NCBI RefSeq assembly: GCF_030708075.1
Contig: NZ_CP117982.1
Span: forward strand, 682,001 to 746,000
Length of the DNA stretch: 64,000 bases
Direction of reading: 5' to 3'
Source of the DNA: Candidatus Epulonipiscium viviparus
GTDB lineage: Bacteria > Bacillota > Clostridia > Lachnospirales > Cellulosilyticaceae
Numbering within the stretch: position 1 is the stretch's first letter; each line of letters starts with the position of its first letter. The notes beneath the pieces are model-generated. The model worked only from the letters and a program-made list of their open reading frames with translations, did not search any database and was not told the DNA's origin. A program made the translations under genes and the position numbers. Below are positions 55,321 through 63,568 of this stretch, in pieces.

Positions 55321-57387
55321 GAAGAAGCTGTCGCTGATATAGATGACAGTGAATTGGCAGAGATGGCGGAGTCAGTGCCAGAGATCGCAGAAATGATGGA
55401 AGAGATGGCCGAGGCTACAGAAATGATGGAAGAGCTTCTAGAGGCAGCTAAGCTTGCTGATGATGTAGAGATAATGGAAGCGATGACGTCGGCAATGGCG
55501 ACTGGCGGAGTAGTAAGAAATGCGAAGAAGACGAAACTATTTTTCAATGGCCAAATTAGCACGATGGATATCAACAACTCGATAGTGGAAGCAATCTTGA
55601 TTGAGAACGGGAAAGTTGTAGCGACTGGAACGACAGAGGAGCTGATGGAGATAGCCGGAGATTGTGAAAAAATCGATTTAGGCGGCAGTGCGATGGCGAC
55701 AGGGCTGATCGATCCTCGAGGTCAAGTTGTTGCAACAATAGGGGACACAGATGACGATGCCAAATTATTTTTTAACGGCCAAATTATTACGATGGATGTT
55801 AACGGCATAATAGCAGAAGCTGTGTGGATCAAAGGTGGAAAAATCGCTGCTGTTGGAACAAGCGTCGAATTGATGGAGATAGCCGGCGATTGCGAAAAAG
55901 TGGATTTGGAAGGAAAAACCATGATTCCGGGTTTGATCGATCCCCATGGGCATATAGTTGCCGTGGCACAGACGCTGATGATTGTAGCGCTAGAAGATGT
56001 GGCATCGAAAGATGAGCTTGTTGAAGTTATGGCAGACTCGCTAAAGAATAACCCACCAGAAGGAGACTTGTGGTTGATTGGCTTTGGATATGATAACAAC
56101 AAGTTTGAGGGAAGTGAGCATCCAACTAAATTTGATTTAGATATGATTAGTACGGAAATACCGATTAGCGTATCTCATGCTTCGGGACATTTGGCGGCAG
56201 TAAATTCGAAGGCGCTTGAGCTTTTGGGATATGTAGGAGATGATTATGAAGTTCCAGAGGGCGGCGTGGTGCGCACAGTTGATCCACAAAGCAAGGAGCC
56301 TAATGGGGTTTTAGAAGAAAATGCAATATTGGCACCAGAAAAGGCAAGCCTGATTAAAAGTCCGGGTTTTGAGGAAATTGTAAAGGCCATGATGAAAGCT
56401 CAAGATTTGTATGCAGCATTAGGAATTACAACAACTCAGGATGCCTCTGTAAATGAAGCGAATCATTATAATGATATTTTGAGTGCCTGCGCAAATCAAG
56501 GACTTTTAAAAATTGATATTGTGGGATTGGCGACGCAACCATCGACCAAAAATTTGATGAAAGATGAAGGCACACCAAAACGCAGCTATCATAATCACTA
56601 TCGATTGGGAGGAGCAAAAACTTGGTTAGACGGGTCGCCTCAGGGATTTACTGCTTGGCTAACAGAGCCGTATCATGTGCCTCCAAAAGGAGAGAACAAA
56701 TATTATTGCGGGTATGGAACGCAGACAGATGAGGCAGTAACGGATTATTTTGTAGAATGTATCAACTCGAATTTGCAAGTAAATGCGCATGTGAATGGCG
56801 ATGCGGCAGCTGATCAATTTTTGAATTGCTACGAGAAAGCATTAGCAATAACAGGAAGTACGGCAAAATTGAGACCAGTGATGGTTCATTGCCAGTGTAT
56901 AAGAGAAGATCAGTTAGATAGAGCGAAAAAGTTGGGAGCGGTGCTATCATTCTTTAATGATCACGTAAGGTATTGGGGAGATTTGCATCATGATAAAGTG
57001 TTTGGACCAGAGAGAGCGCAAAATATTTCGCCAATGAGATGGGCGTTGAATAGGGAAATATGTTTTACGTTGCACCAGGATCCGCCAGTGAAGATGCCAA
57101 ATCAGTTGATAGCAATTCATACTGCTACCAATAGAGAGACCGAATCTGGAAGAATTTTAGGAAAGAATCAGCGAATTTCTGTGATGGACGCATTAAGAGC
57201 GGTGACAATAAACGGAGCGTACCAATACTTTGAAGAGGATATTAAAGGAAGTATCGAAGTTGGAAAATTGGCAGATTTGGTTATTATAGACCAGAATATT
57301 TTGGAAATAGATAGGGCAGTAATTGATAAAACTGTAGTGCTAGAGACAATAAAAGAAGGAGTTACAATTTATAAAAGAGGAGAGTAA
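55168..57387 (+). CDS. YtcJ-like metal-dependent amidohydrolase, fused to the acidic repeat
   Basis: The frame contains the last repeat units (to about 55320), an acidic helical linker, a partial amidohydrolase N-terminus (about 55530-55755) and a complete Amidohydro_3 (YtcJ-type) domain (about 55758-57387). The full domain has the HxH metal motif DPHGH (55939-55953), a HVNGDAAADQF segment, the HCQCIREDQ segment and the closing GKLADLVIID. In the first, partial copy the HxH reads RxQ (55717-55725), so it cannot bind metal. The first ATG has no ribosome-binding site; the frame probably belongs to the gene starting at 53371. The antiporter gene follows 4 bp later. Substrate unknown. Confidence 0.75.
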   Translation: MQWKLITLDADDMQAMLDAMEADNAGEQMMQAMLDAMETDNAADADDMQAMEEAVADIDDSELAEMAESVPEIAEMMEEMAEATEMMEELLEAAKLADDVEIMEAMTSAMATGGVVRNAKKTKLFFNGQISTMDINNSIVEAILIENGKVVATGTTEELMEIAGDCEKIDLGGSAMATGLIDPRGQVVATIGDTDDDAKLFFNGQIITMDVNGIIAEAVWIKGGKIAAVGTSVELMEIAGDCEKVDLEGKTMIPGLIDPHGHIVAVAQTLMIVALEDVASKDELVEVMADSLKNNPPEGDLWLIGFGYDNNKFEGSEHPTKFDLDMISTEIPISVSHASGHLAAVNSKALELLGYVGDDYEVPEGGVVRTVDPQSKEPNGVLEENAILAPEKASLIKSPGFEEIVKAMMKAQDLYAALGITTTQDASVNEANHYNDILSACANQGLLKIDIVGLATQPSTKNLMKDEGTPKRSYHNHYRLGGAKTWLDGSPQGFTAWLTEPYHVPPKGENKYYCGYGTQTDEAVTDYFVECINSNLQVNAHVNGDAAADQFLNCYEKALAITGSTAKLRPVMVHCQCIREDQLDRAKKLGAVLSFFNDHVRYWGDLHHDKVFGPERAQNISPMRWALNREICFTLHQDPPVKMPNQLIAIHTATNRETESGRILGKNQRISVMDALRAVTINGAYQYFEEDIKGSIEVGKLADLVIIDQNILEIDRAVIDKTVVLETIKEGVTIYKRGE

Positions 57388-57391
57388 GTAA

Positions 57392-58735
57392 ATGGATTTT
57401 ATCTATTTGTTGATTTTGAGCATAGCAGTTTATTATGCGGCGCAGTATGTGTTAAAGTTTGTGAAGATAGCGCGTCCTGTATTGTATCTGATAGTAGGGA
57501 TCGCGATGTGCGTCGTATTTAATTTTGCTGGAACATCGATGGAAGAGATATTTCCTAACGCAAACTCATATAGTGCGTACGCATTGTTGTTGCTATTTTT
57601 AGCTTCGGGATTTAATATGAATAGGAAAAAAACGAAGAAGGATGAGGCTAATTCGGCAATGGCTGCGTTGGGATTTATACCAGCTTATTTTGAAGCAATA
57701 CTGATGGCGTTTATATTGATGGTTGTATCGAAACTGGCAGCGGAAGTGTTGGGATTTGAGATAACATTCTTTGAGTCACTATTAGTTAGTTCGATTTTGG
57801 CAATGTCGTCACCCGCGATAATTGTTCCGACGAGCTTGAATTTAGTGAGCAAAGGCTACATAGACAAAAATAATATACCATCTCAAATGATAGGGGCGTC
57901 GTTGATGGATAACTTTACGCCATTTCCGCTGATAATAATTGCGCTTATTGCAGCTGTTGCAAATAAAGTAGATATTGAGCAAATGGTGGGAATGGAGATG
58001 AACTGGTTGATTTATGCGGCAATAGTTGGGATTTTTATTGTTGCATGCATATTGATGATTTTGTTTGGAGTAGTGATTGGCAGAGTATTAGTAAAAATAT
58101 TTAGCCCACTATTTGTAAAAGTTGTGTCAACGGGGAGCGAAAAGATTTTTGCTATTGTGGCAACAACATTGAGTTTGGTCGGAGTTGCTATTATCGTGGC
58201 ATTGTATCAGATCCCAGTGGCAGGAGATGTTTTTGTATCGTTTGGAATTTTGATTATTACAGCCGTGGGCGCAACAATAGTGAAAGAAGACAAAACGGGA
58301 GGAACCGAGAAATTGGGAGTATTCTCGAATTGGTTATTTGCAGTGATAGGAATGCCGGTGGTGTTTATCAACGTGGGAGCAAACTTGGATTTTGGGGTCA
58401 TTGCATCTCCGAGTTTGATAATCGTATTGTTGATAGTAATAGTGGCATCGGTGGGGCTAAAATCTGTTGCAACAATGTTTGTGTTAAGAGGCGATAAATA
58501 TACAGTGGGTGAGAAAAAATATGCGATAATGTGCTTTGTACCAAAGGGAGTAACGTTGATTAACTTTGGTGTTGCATTTAGCGGGATATTGATACTGGCA
58601 GATATGGTATATTTGATAGATTTTATGATGATGTTGGCAGCAATAATAACGTTAGTCACAATGACTGCAGGAGGGACAATTTTAGATAAGGCAGATGACA
58701 GATGGATTTTTAAACCAGAAGAGGCAATAGAATAA
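57392..58735 (+). CDS. Cation:proton antiporter family membrane protein
   Basis: A 447-residue integral membrane protein with about 12 hydrophobic segments, resembling Na+/H+ exchanger (CPA) proteins; a central segment with SILAMSSPAIIVPTSLN and the MDNFTPFPL motif lie where family members carry ion-binding residues. The exact ion is unknown. It begins 4 bp after the amidohydrolase stop, so the two are co-translated. GAGGAG near 57379-57384 serves as its ribosome-binding site. Confidence 0.7.
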   Translation: MDFIYLLILSIAVYYAAQYVLKFVKIARPVLYLIVGIAMCVVFNFAGTSMEEIFPNANSYSAYALLLLFLASGFNMNRKKTKKDEANSAMAALGFIPAYFEAILMAFILMVVSKLAAEVLGFEITFFESLLVSSILAMSSPAIIVPTSLNLVSKGYIDKNNIPSQMIGASLMDNFTPFPLIIIALIAAVANKVDIEQMVGMEMNWLIYAAIVGIFIVACILMILFGVVIGRVLVKIFSPLFVKVVSTGSEKIFAIVATTLSLVGVAIIVALYQIPVAGDVFVSFGILIITAVGATIVKEDKTGGTEKLGVFSNWLFAVIGMPVVFINVGANLDFGVIASPSLIIVLLIVIVASVGLKSVATMFVLRGDKYTVGEKKYAIMCFVPKGVTLINFGVAFSGILILADMVYLIDFMMMLAAIITLVTMTAGGTILDKADDRWIFKPEEAIE

Positions 58736-58744
58736 AATTGATTA

Positions 58745-58779
58745 AGCTGTGCCTTGGAATAATGAGGGACAGCTCTTTT
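58745..58779 (+). terminator. Terminator after the antiporter gene
   Basis: AGCTGT / ACAGCT stem extended imperfectly by CCT / AGG pairs, followed by CTTTTA. A short T tract makes it moderate. Confidence 0.55.
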
Positions 58780-58817
58780 AGATTTCGGATAGATCGGATA
58801 GAAAAGAGGGAGAGGAA

Positions 58818-60104
58818 ATGAAGAATAAAAAAATGTTGAGAGAAATTTATACGCAACAAGGCGAGGCTATATTTAGAGACAAGAAAAAGCTGAAAAATGT
58901 GGTGGCATATATGCGACTGGATAAATTCGAAAACAATCTTTTAATGCGTGCGATAGATTGTGACGTGGCAACAAATGTAATAGAAGACGTAACATCAATA
59001 GAAGATAGTGCTCAAGTGGAAGCGCAAATTTATAGATTGACATCGGAATATATGTGGGATTCCACGAAAGCGATAAGTGCAATAGAATATTTTACATATG
59101 CAAAATTTGGAGAAGTGGTTAAAGAAGAAGTGCAGCAAGCGGTAAAAGGAGTTACGTTAGAGGATTTTAGTGTATATTTGATGAGTGCAGAAGAAGGAAA
59201 AGTTAATGAGCAAGTGAAAGTGGCTCAGTGTTATGAAATGGGAATGAAAAGCGATTTGGCGAAGGCATTTCAGTGGTATTTGAAAGCGGCCGAGCAAGGA
59301 GACGCTAGTGCGCAGTACAACGTGGCTTTGTGTTATGAGCAGGGCAAAGGCGTGATAGAAAACTTGGGGCAGGCGTTTAATTGGTATTTGAAGGCAGCGA
59401 ATCAAAATCATATTGTGTCGCAGCGAGAAGTGGCGCTGTGTTTTGAAATAGGCAAAGGTGTTCGAATTAATAAAGAGGAGGCGTTTAAGCGATATACAAA
59501 ATTGGCAGAAGCGGGAGACGGGGATGCGAGATATGATGTGGCAAGATGCTATGAAAAAGGAATTGGCGTGAAGAAAAATGAAAGCTTAGCATTTAAGACG
59601 TATTATAATTCGGCATTACAACGAAATCTAGCAGCTCAGTATAAAATTGGATTATGTTTTTTGAATAGAAGTTTACAGCTGGAGCAGAATTATGATAAAG
59701 CAATTGACTGGTTTATGAAGGCCGCAAGACGAGGATATGCAGAAGCGCAGGTAGAATTGGGAAATTGCTATAGAGAGGGGCTGGGTGTCGCGGTTAGCCA
59801 TAGGGAAGCATTTTACTATTACTTTAACGCAGCAAAGCAAGGACATGTGGAAGCTGAATATATAGTTGGAGAATACTTGGAGAGTGAAATAATAGGTACG
59901 GCAAATTATAATAACGCATTTATCTGGTATGAAAAAGCGGCGCACCAGGGACATATAAAAGCGATGTTTAAATTGGCGAGATGTTATGAAAAAGGAATTG
60001 GCATTGCAAAAAACGAGAAGATGGCAATAGATGTATATATGATGTTGGCGCAAGAGGGGAGTAGTAAAGCAAAAAGTATATTGAGATCAAAAGGAATAGA
60101 TTGA
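58818..60104 (+). CDS. Sel1-repeat (TPR-like) protein with the N-terminal domain shared with the LRR protein
   Basis: A 428-residue cytoplasmic protein. Residues 1-100 form a helical domain that aligns with residues 1-105 of the LRR protein at 13671-15524: a LREIY..QGE.IF.DKKKLKNVV start, then LL.RAIDCDVA, and the MWDSTKAISAIEYF.YAKF end. From about residue 128 there are around eight Sel1 repeats of about 36 residues (A.Y.LG.CYE.G.GV..N...A..WY.KAA..G), normally a scaffold for protein contacts. The start has AGAGGAA upstream. No signal peptide. Confidence 0.85.
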   Translation: MKNKKMLREIYTQQGEAIFRDKKKLKNVVAYMRLDKFENNLLMRAIDCDVATNVIEDVTSIEDSAQVEAQIYRLTSEYMWDSTKAISAIEYFTYAKFGEVVKEEVQQAVKGVTLEDFSVYLMSAEEGKVNEQVKVAQCYEMGMKSDLAKAFQWYLKAAEQGDASAQYNVALCYEQGKGVIENLGQAFNWYLKAANQNHIVSQREVALCFEIGKGVRINKEEAFKRYTKLAEAGDGDARYDVARCYEKGIGVKKNESLAFKTYYNSALQRNLAAQYKIGLCFLNRSLQLEQNYDKAIDWFMKAARRGYAEAQVELGNCYREGLGVAVSHREAFYYYFNAAKQGHVEAEYIVGEYLESEIIGTANYNNAFIWYEKAAHQGHIKAMFKLARCYEKGIGIAKNEKMAIDVYMMLAQEGSSKAKSILRSKGID

Positions 60105-60129
60105 CAGATAGTCCTAAAAATAGTATAAT
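60101..60129 (+). promoter_or_regulatory. Consensus promoter of the nuclease gene
   Basis: A perfect TTGACA (60101-60106), 17-bp spacer and TATAAT (60124-60129). The -35 box overlaps the stop codon of the preceding Sel1 gene. The leader would be about 27 nt, so the nuclease gene has its own strong promoter. Confidence 0.85.
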
Positions 60130-60162
60130 ATTACCAAAAAAAATATATAAGGAGGAGGTAGC

Positions 60163-60996
60163 ATGGATTTTGTAGATTTGTTAATGGTCGTAGCCGTGGT
60201 ATTGGCGATAATTTATTATGGGTATCGAACAAAAATTTATTTAATTTCGGGAATAGGAGTAGTAGGCTTAATTATTGGAATATTTTCTTATTTTGATATT
60301 GATATCGACATACCGGGATTTGATTTTGGGGGAAGTTCGTCTAGTGTAGAGATGAAAACGACCCAGAAGTCGGCAACGAGTAGTGTGGCAAAAAGTAGTG
60401 TATCAAAAGGAGGCGCAGCAGCAGGAGGTGCAGCAGCAGGAGGCGCAGCAGCAGGAGGCGCAGCAGTTGGGGATAAGGCAGATGTAGATCAACTGTTAAA
60501 AGAGTATAAACTGATAGAAGTGTATGGTGGAGACTTATCTGGAGACAGAGAAAGTATGGTGGTAGTAGATATTGGCTACGGGGACAGAGAATACTATGCG
60601 ATTACAAATGAATACGGGCAGTTGGTTAATGTCATTGCGGAAAAAATTATTTTGCAAGATGATAAAAACGAACCAGTCTTAAAAAGCGGGAGGTATTACT
60701 CTGATGAAGCCAAAGTACCAGGAGTAGAAAGCGCAACGTTGGACGAAGGGCACATCATTGCAGATTCGCTGGGTGGAGTGGCAAACGCATATAATATTAC
60801 TCCGCAAGATAGCAAGGTAAATAGATATGGGGCCCAAGCGGATATGGAGAAAGCGATTAGAGAAGCCGGGGGATGTACAAATTTTAGCGCGGTAATTGTC
60901 TATCCTAATACTACAACTCAGATACCAAGCTATTATCATTACACGTATACGATAGGAGACGAGGTATATAAAATAGACTTTGAAAACGCAAGTTAA
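60163..60996 (+). CDS. Membrane-anchored DNA/RNA non-specific endonuclease
   Basis: A 277-residue protein. Two membrane helices (about 5-22 and 28-46) are separated by the short basic loop YRTK, so both ends should face outward. A linker (about 62-107) includes four GGAAA units. The C-terminal domain (about 110-277) has the motif DEGHIIADSLGG with N.TPQDSKVNRYG, matching the catalytic His and Asn pattern of EndA/NucA-type nucleases (Endonuclea_NS_2-like). It probably degrades extracellular nucleic acid at the cell surface; a toxin role is possible, but no immunity gene is evident. AAGGAGGAGG precedes the ATG. Confidence 0.78.
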   Translation: MDFVDLLMVVAVVLAIIYYGYRTKIYLISGIGVVGLIIGIFSYFDIDIDIPGFDFGGSSSSVEMKTTQKSATSSVAKSSVSKGGAAAGGAAAGGAAAGGAAVGDKADVDQLLKEYKLIEVYGGDLSGDRESMVVVDIGYGDREYYAITNEYGQLVNVIAEKIILQDDKNEPVLKSGRYYSDEAKVPGVESATLDEGHIIADSLGGVANAYNITPQDSKVNRYGAQADMEKAIREAGGCTNFSAVIVYPNTTTQIPSYYHYTYTIGDEVYKIDFENAS

Positions 60997-61018
60997 CAAA
61001 AGTGGGGGGGATTATTGA

Positions 61019-62326
61019 ATGAGTAAGAAATGGATGATTGCAGCGTTGTGTGCAGTAGGATTGGTAGGATGTGGAAAACAGGAGCCAATTGGAGAGGTGT
61101 ATTATTTAAACTTTAAGCCAGAGGTGGAACTGGCTTGGATGGAAATAGCGCGAGAATATACTGATGAAACAGGGGTACCAGTAAACATTGTGACCTCTGC
61201 GGGGGGCGAGTATGATTTTACATTAGAAGATGAAATGCAAACTAAAAACCCACCGACATTATTTCATGTTAATGGGCCAATGGGGCTAAAAAAATGGCAA
61301 GAGTATTGCGTTGATTTGGGAGATACAACGATATATACTGCGCTTACAGACAAAGAACTGGCGCTACATGGTAAAGATGGAGAAGTATATGGAATACCTC
61401 TTACGATAGAAGGATATGGCATTATTTATAACGAGAAAATTTTGGATAAATATTTTGATCTACCGCAAGCAAAGGTTGAGTCGATTGATGATGTGAAGAG
61501 TTTTGAAATGTTAAAGCTGTTGGTAGAAGATATGCAGATGAATGCGGAGGAATTGGAAATAGTAGGGGTATTTAGTGTAACATCGCTATTGCCTGGAGAA
61601 GACTGGAGATGGCAAACGCACTTGTTGAATATGCCAATTTATGCAGAATTTAAAGATAAAGGAATAACGGATAGTGATGTTATAGAGTTTACGTATAATG
61701 AAAATTTTAAGAACATATTTGATTTATACATAAATAATTCAACTACTGATCCGGGGCTGGCAAAAAATCGCAGTGTATTGGATTCGATAACAGAATTTGC
61801 GTTGGGGCAAGTAGCGATGATGCAGAATGGAAATTGGGCTTGGAATCAGATTAAAGGTGCTAGAGGAAATATAGTAAAAGAAGATGATATAAAATTTTTG
61901 CCAATATATGTAGGATTGGAAGGAGAAGAAAACCAGGGGCTTGTGATAGGCAATGAGAACTACCTGTGTGTAAATGTAAACGCAACAGAAGAAGATAAGC
62001 AAGCAACGATAGATTTCTTGGATTGGCTGGTAACTTCGAAGAATGGAAAAAACGTTATGGTGGAAAAGTTGGGTAATATAGCACCATTTAATACATTTAC
62101 TGACAATGAGAAGCCATCAGACCCTTTAGCGCAGTCGATATTGGATCATATGGATAAGGGAGAAATAGCAGTGCCATGGGTATTTCAGTCATTTCCGAGC
62201 CAAAACTTTAAGGATGCATTTGGGGCAAAATTAACAGAATATACTTTGGGAACCAAATCTTGGGAAGAGATAGTAGACGAGACGATAAAGCTTTGGACTG
62301 CAGAAAAGATATTAGCAGGAGAATAA
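61019..62326 (+). CDS. ABC transporter substrate-binding lipoprotein, sugar type
   Basis: A 435-residue extracytoplasmic solute-binding protein family 1 lipoprotein; lipobox LVGC places the lipidated Cys at about residue 19. Features are the PTLFHVNGPMGLKKW segment, YGIPLTIEGYGIIYN, and the FALGQVAMMQNGNWAW segment typical of sugar-binding proteins. No permease or ATPase genes follow; the next gene is on the other strand, so it must work with a transporter encoded elsewhere. GGGGGGG precedes the ATG by 8 nt. Confidence 0.85.
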   Translation: MSKKWMIAALCAVGLVGCGKQEPIGEVYYLNFKPEVELAWMEIAREYTDETGVPVNIVTSAGGEYDFTLEDEMQTKNPPTLFHVNGPMGLKKWQEYCVDLGDTTIYTALTDKELALHGKDGEVYGIPLTIEGYGIIYNEKILDKYFDLPQAKVESIDDVKSFEMLKLLVEDMQMNAEELEIVGVFSVTSLLPGEDWRWQTHLLNMPIYAEFKDKGITDSDVIEFTYNENFKNIFDLYINNSTTDPGLAKNRSVLDSITEFALGQVAMMQNGNWAWNQIKGARGNIVKEDDIKFLPIYVGLEGEENQGLVIGNENYLCVNVNATEEDKQATIDFLDWLVTSKNGKNVMVEKLGNIAPFNTFTDNEKPSDPLAQSILDHMDKGEIAVPWVFQSFPSQNFKDAFGAKLTEYTLGTKSWEEIVDETIKLWTAEKILAGE

Positions 62327-62380
62327 TTTTGGCAACAAGCGTATTTGAAAATATCGTATTTAAATATAGATAAAATTTTA

Positions 62381-62416
62381 GGGTTCATTTTTCGTAAGAG
62401 AAGAGTGAACCCTTTT
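62381..62416 (+). terminator. Candidate terminator after the sugar-binding protein gene
   Basis: A perfect 7-bp GGGTTCA / TGAACCC stem with an 18-nt loop and four T. Confidence 0.5.
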
Positions 62417-62435
62417 GGCGTCGTATATTATTTTG

Positions 62436-63314
62436 CTATAGTACCTTGCCAAGAAATGGGATGTTATTAGGGATCAAGGTTTCTGTAACGAGTTTAAATG
62501 TTTCATTGTGAAGTGCTTCTAGATCGAGACCGAGGTCGCCATTGATATTAATATTTGATGGCTCGATAGATTCGATTTTATTCCAAGTGTTTCCAGCATT
62601 TTTGCTGATATATAATCCATATGTAGTGGTAGTAATCATTAAGTTAGAGTCTTCAGGATAAATGTAAATTTTGCCAAATTCGGCTTTAGGGTGAATGCCT
62701 GTATTGGTGAGGCGGTGCCAGGTTTTTCCGCTGTCAGTTGTTTTATATAGCTTGCCCGCATTAGAAGGGCTAACTCCATGAGGGTTAGATGCAGTTCTAT
62801 AGTTTTTCTTGTCATTGCCAAAATCTCCAGAGCCGGCAAACCAGATGGCATCATTGTTAGGATCTACTGTAATTGTTTCCATGTTTCCGAACAAAACGGG
62901 ATCACTCCAGGTAGCACCTTTGTCTTTGGTAATTCGAATTCCACCACCATTTGCGCTCATTCCGAAGCTTTCGTTTTGTCTAGAAAAATCTAGCCCATAT
63001 ACTTTGGTGTGAATGGTTTTGTTTATCGCATCAGAGTCTAAAATAGTGTGAAAACTTTTGCCTCCATCAGTAGAACGATATGAGTTACCCATATCGGGAA
63101 AATTAAAAATTGTGTTGGGATCTGTTGGATGGGTAAAGAAGCATTCGCTGTATCCTGCATTGCCAACAGCAAATTGGTTCCAAGTTATATCTGCATCTGA
63201 AATTATGATTTCTGAATTTAATTTGTCAAAATATTTTTGATCTAGTCCAAAAGTAGGAGCATAAGTTATAATCATGGCTGTTAAAGTTGAAAATAATTTA
63301 AATTTTTTGTTCAT
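62436..63314 (-). CDS. Secreted BNR/Asp-box repeat protein, GH74-like N-terminal part
   Basis: A 292-residue exported protein (signal peptide about 1-22). Four Asp-box motifs are visible (STDGGKSFH, TKDKGATWS, TTDSGKTWH, SKNAGNTWN), which mark BNR/sortilin-like beta-propellers. The start (WNQFAVGNAGYSECFFTHPTDPN) recalls the first blades of GH74 xyloglucanases, which are usually over 700 residues. So this may be a truncated or unrelated short propeller; no GH74 activity should be assumed. It has a good promoter upstream. Confidence 0.65.
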   Translation of the reverse strand: MNKKFKLFSTLTAMIITYAPTFGLDQKYFDKLNSEIIISDADITWNQFAVGNAGYSECFFTHPTDPNTIFNFPDMGNSYRSTDGGKSFHTILDSDAINKTIHTKVYGLDFSRQNESFGMSANGGGIRITKDKGATWSDPVLFGNMETITVDPNNDAIWFAGSGDFGNDKKNYRTASNPHGVSPSNAGKLYKTTDSGKTWHRLTNTGIHPKAEFGKIYIYPEDSNLMITTTTYGLYISKNAGNTWNKIESIEPSNININGDLGLDLEALHNETFKLVTETLIPNNIPFLGKVL

Positions 63315-63346
63315 AAAAATCTCCTATTCTAATTATTTGCTATATG

Positions 63347-63375
63347 ATTATATATAAAGTGGTATTAATTGTCAA
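63347..63375 (-). promoter_or_regulatory. Consensus promoter of the BNR-repeat protein gene
   Basis: Minus-strand TTGACA (63370-63375), 17 bp, TATAAT (63347-63352), about 33 nt before the start codon. Confidence 0.8.
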
Positions 63376-63394
63376 TAAATCATTAATTGGTGGA

Positions 63395-63504
63395 TTGAAA
63401 TGGATAAAAAAAATGAGTATAATAAAAGCACCACAAAGAATATGCAAAAGTGTCAGCAGCAATGTGATGGCACTTCTAGTGTGAGAACATATTTCTGTGG
63501 TGTT
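63395..63504 (+). ncRNA. Candidate small structured RNA with its own promoter
   Basis: TTGAAA (63395-63400), 17 bp and TATAAT (63418-63423) are followed after only 4 bp by a large stem-loop: outer arms 63428-63444 and 63488-63504 pair imperfectly (CACCACA with TGTGGTG, AATATG with CATATT), and an inner stem AAGTGTCA / TGGCACTT (63448-63455 with 63468-63475) closes a 12-nt loop. No T-rich terminator follows on this strand. On the other strand TTTTATT follows the stem, so it could instead be the terminator of the DUF368 gene. No known RNA family recognised. Confidence 0.35.
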
Positions 63505-63568
63505 AATTAGAGTATGGACAACATTTTCAGATTATATACAAATAATATAAAAACTTTCAAAAAAATTT

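Noticed and set aside
53382-55577. Several reverse-strand frames across the 54-57 bp array
   Set aside because: All are translations of the repeat's complement; units divisible by three stay open by composition. No start signals.
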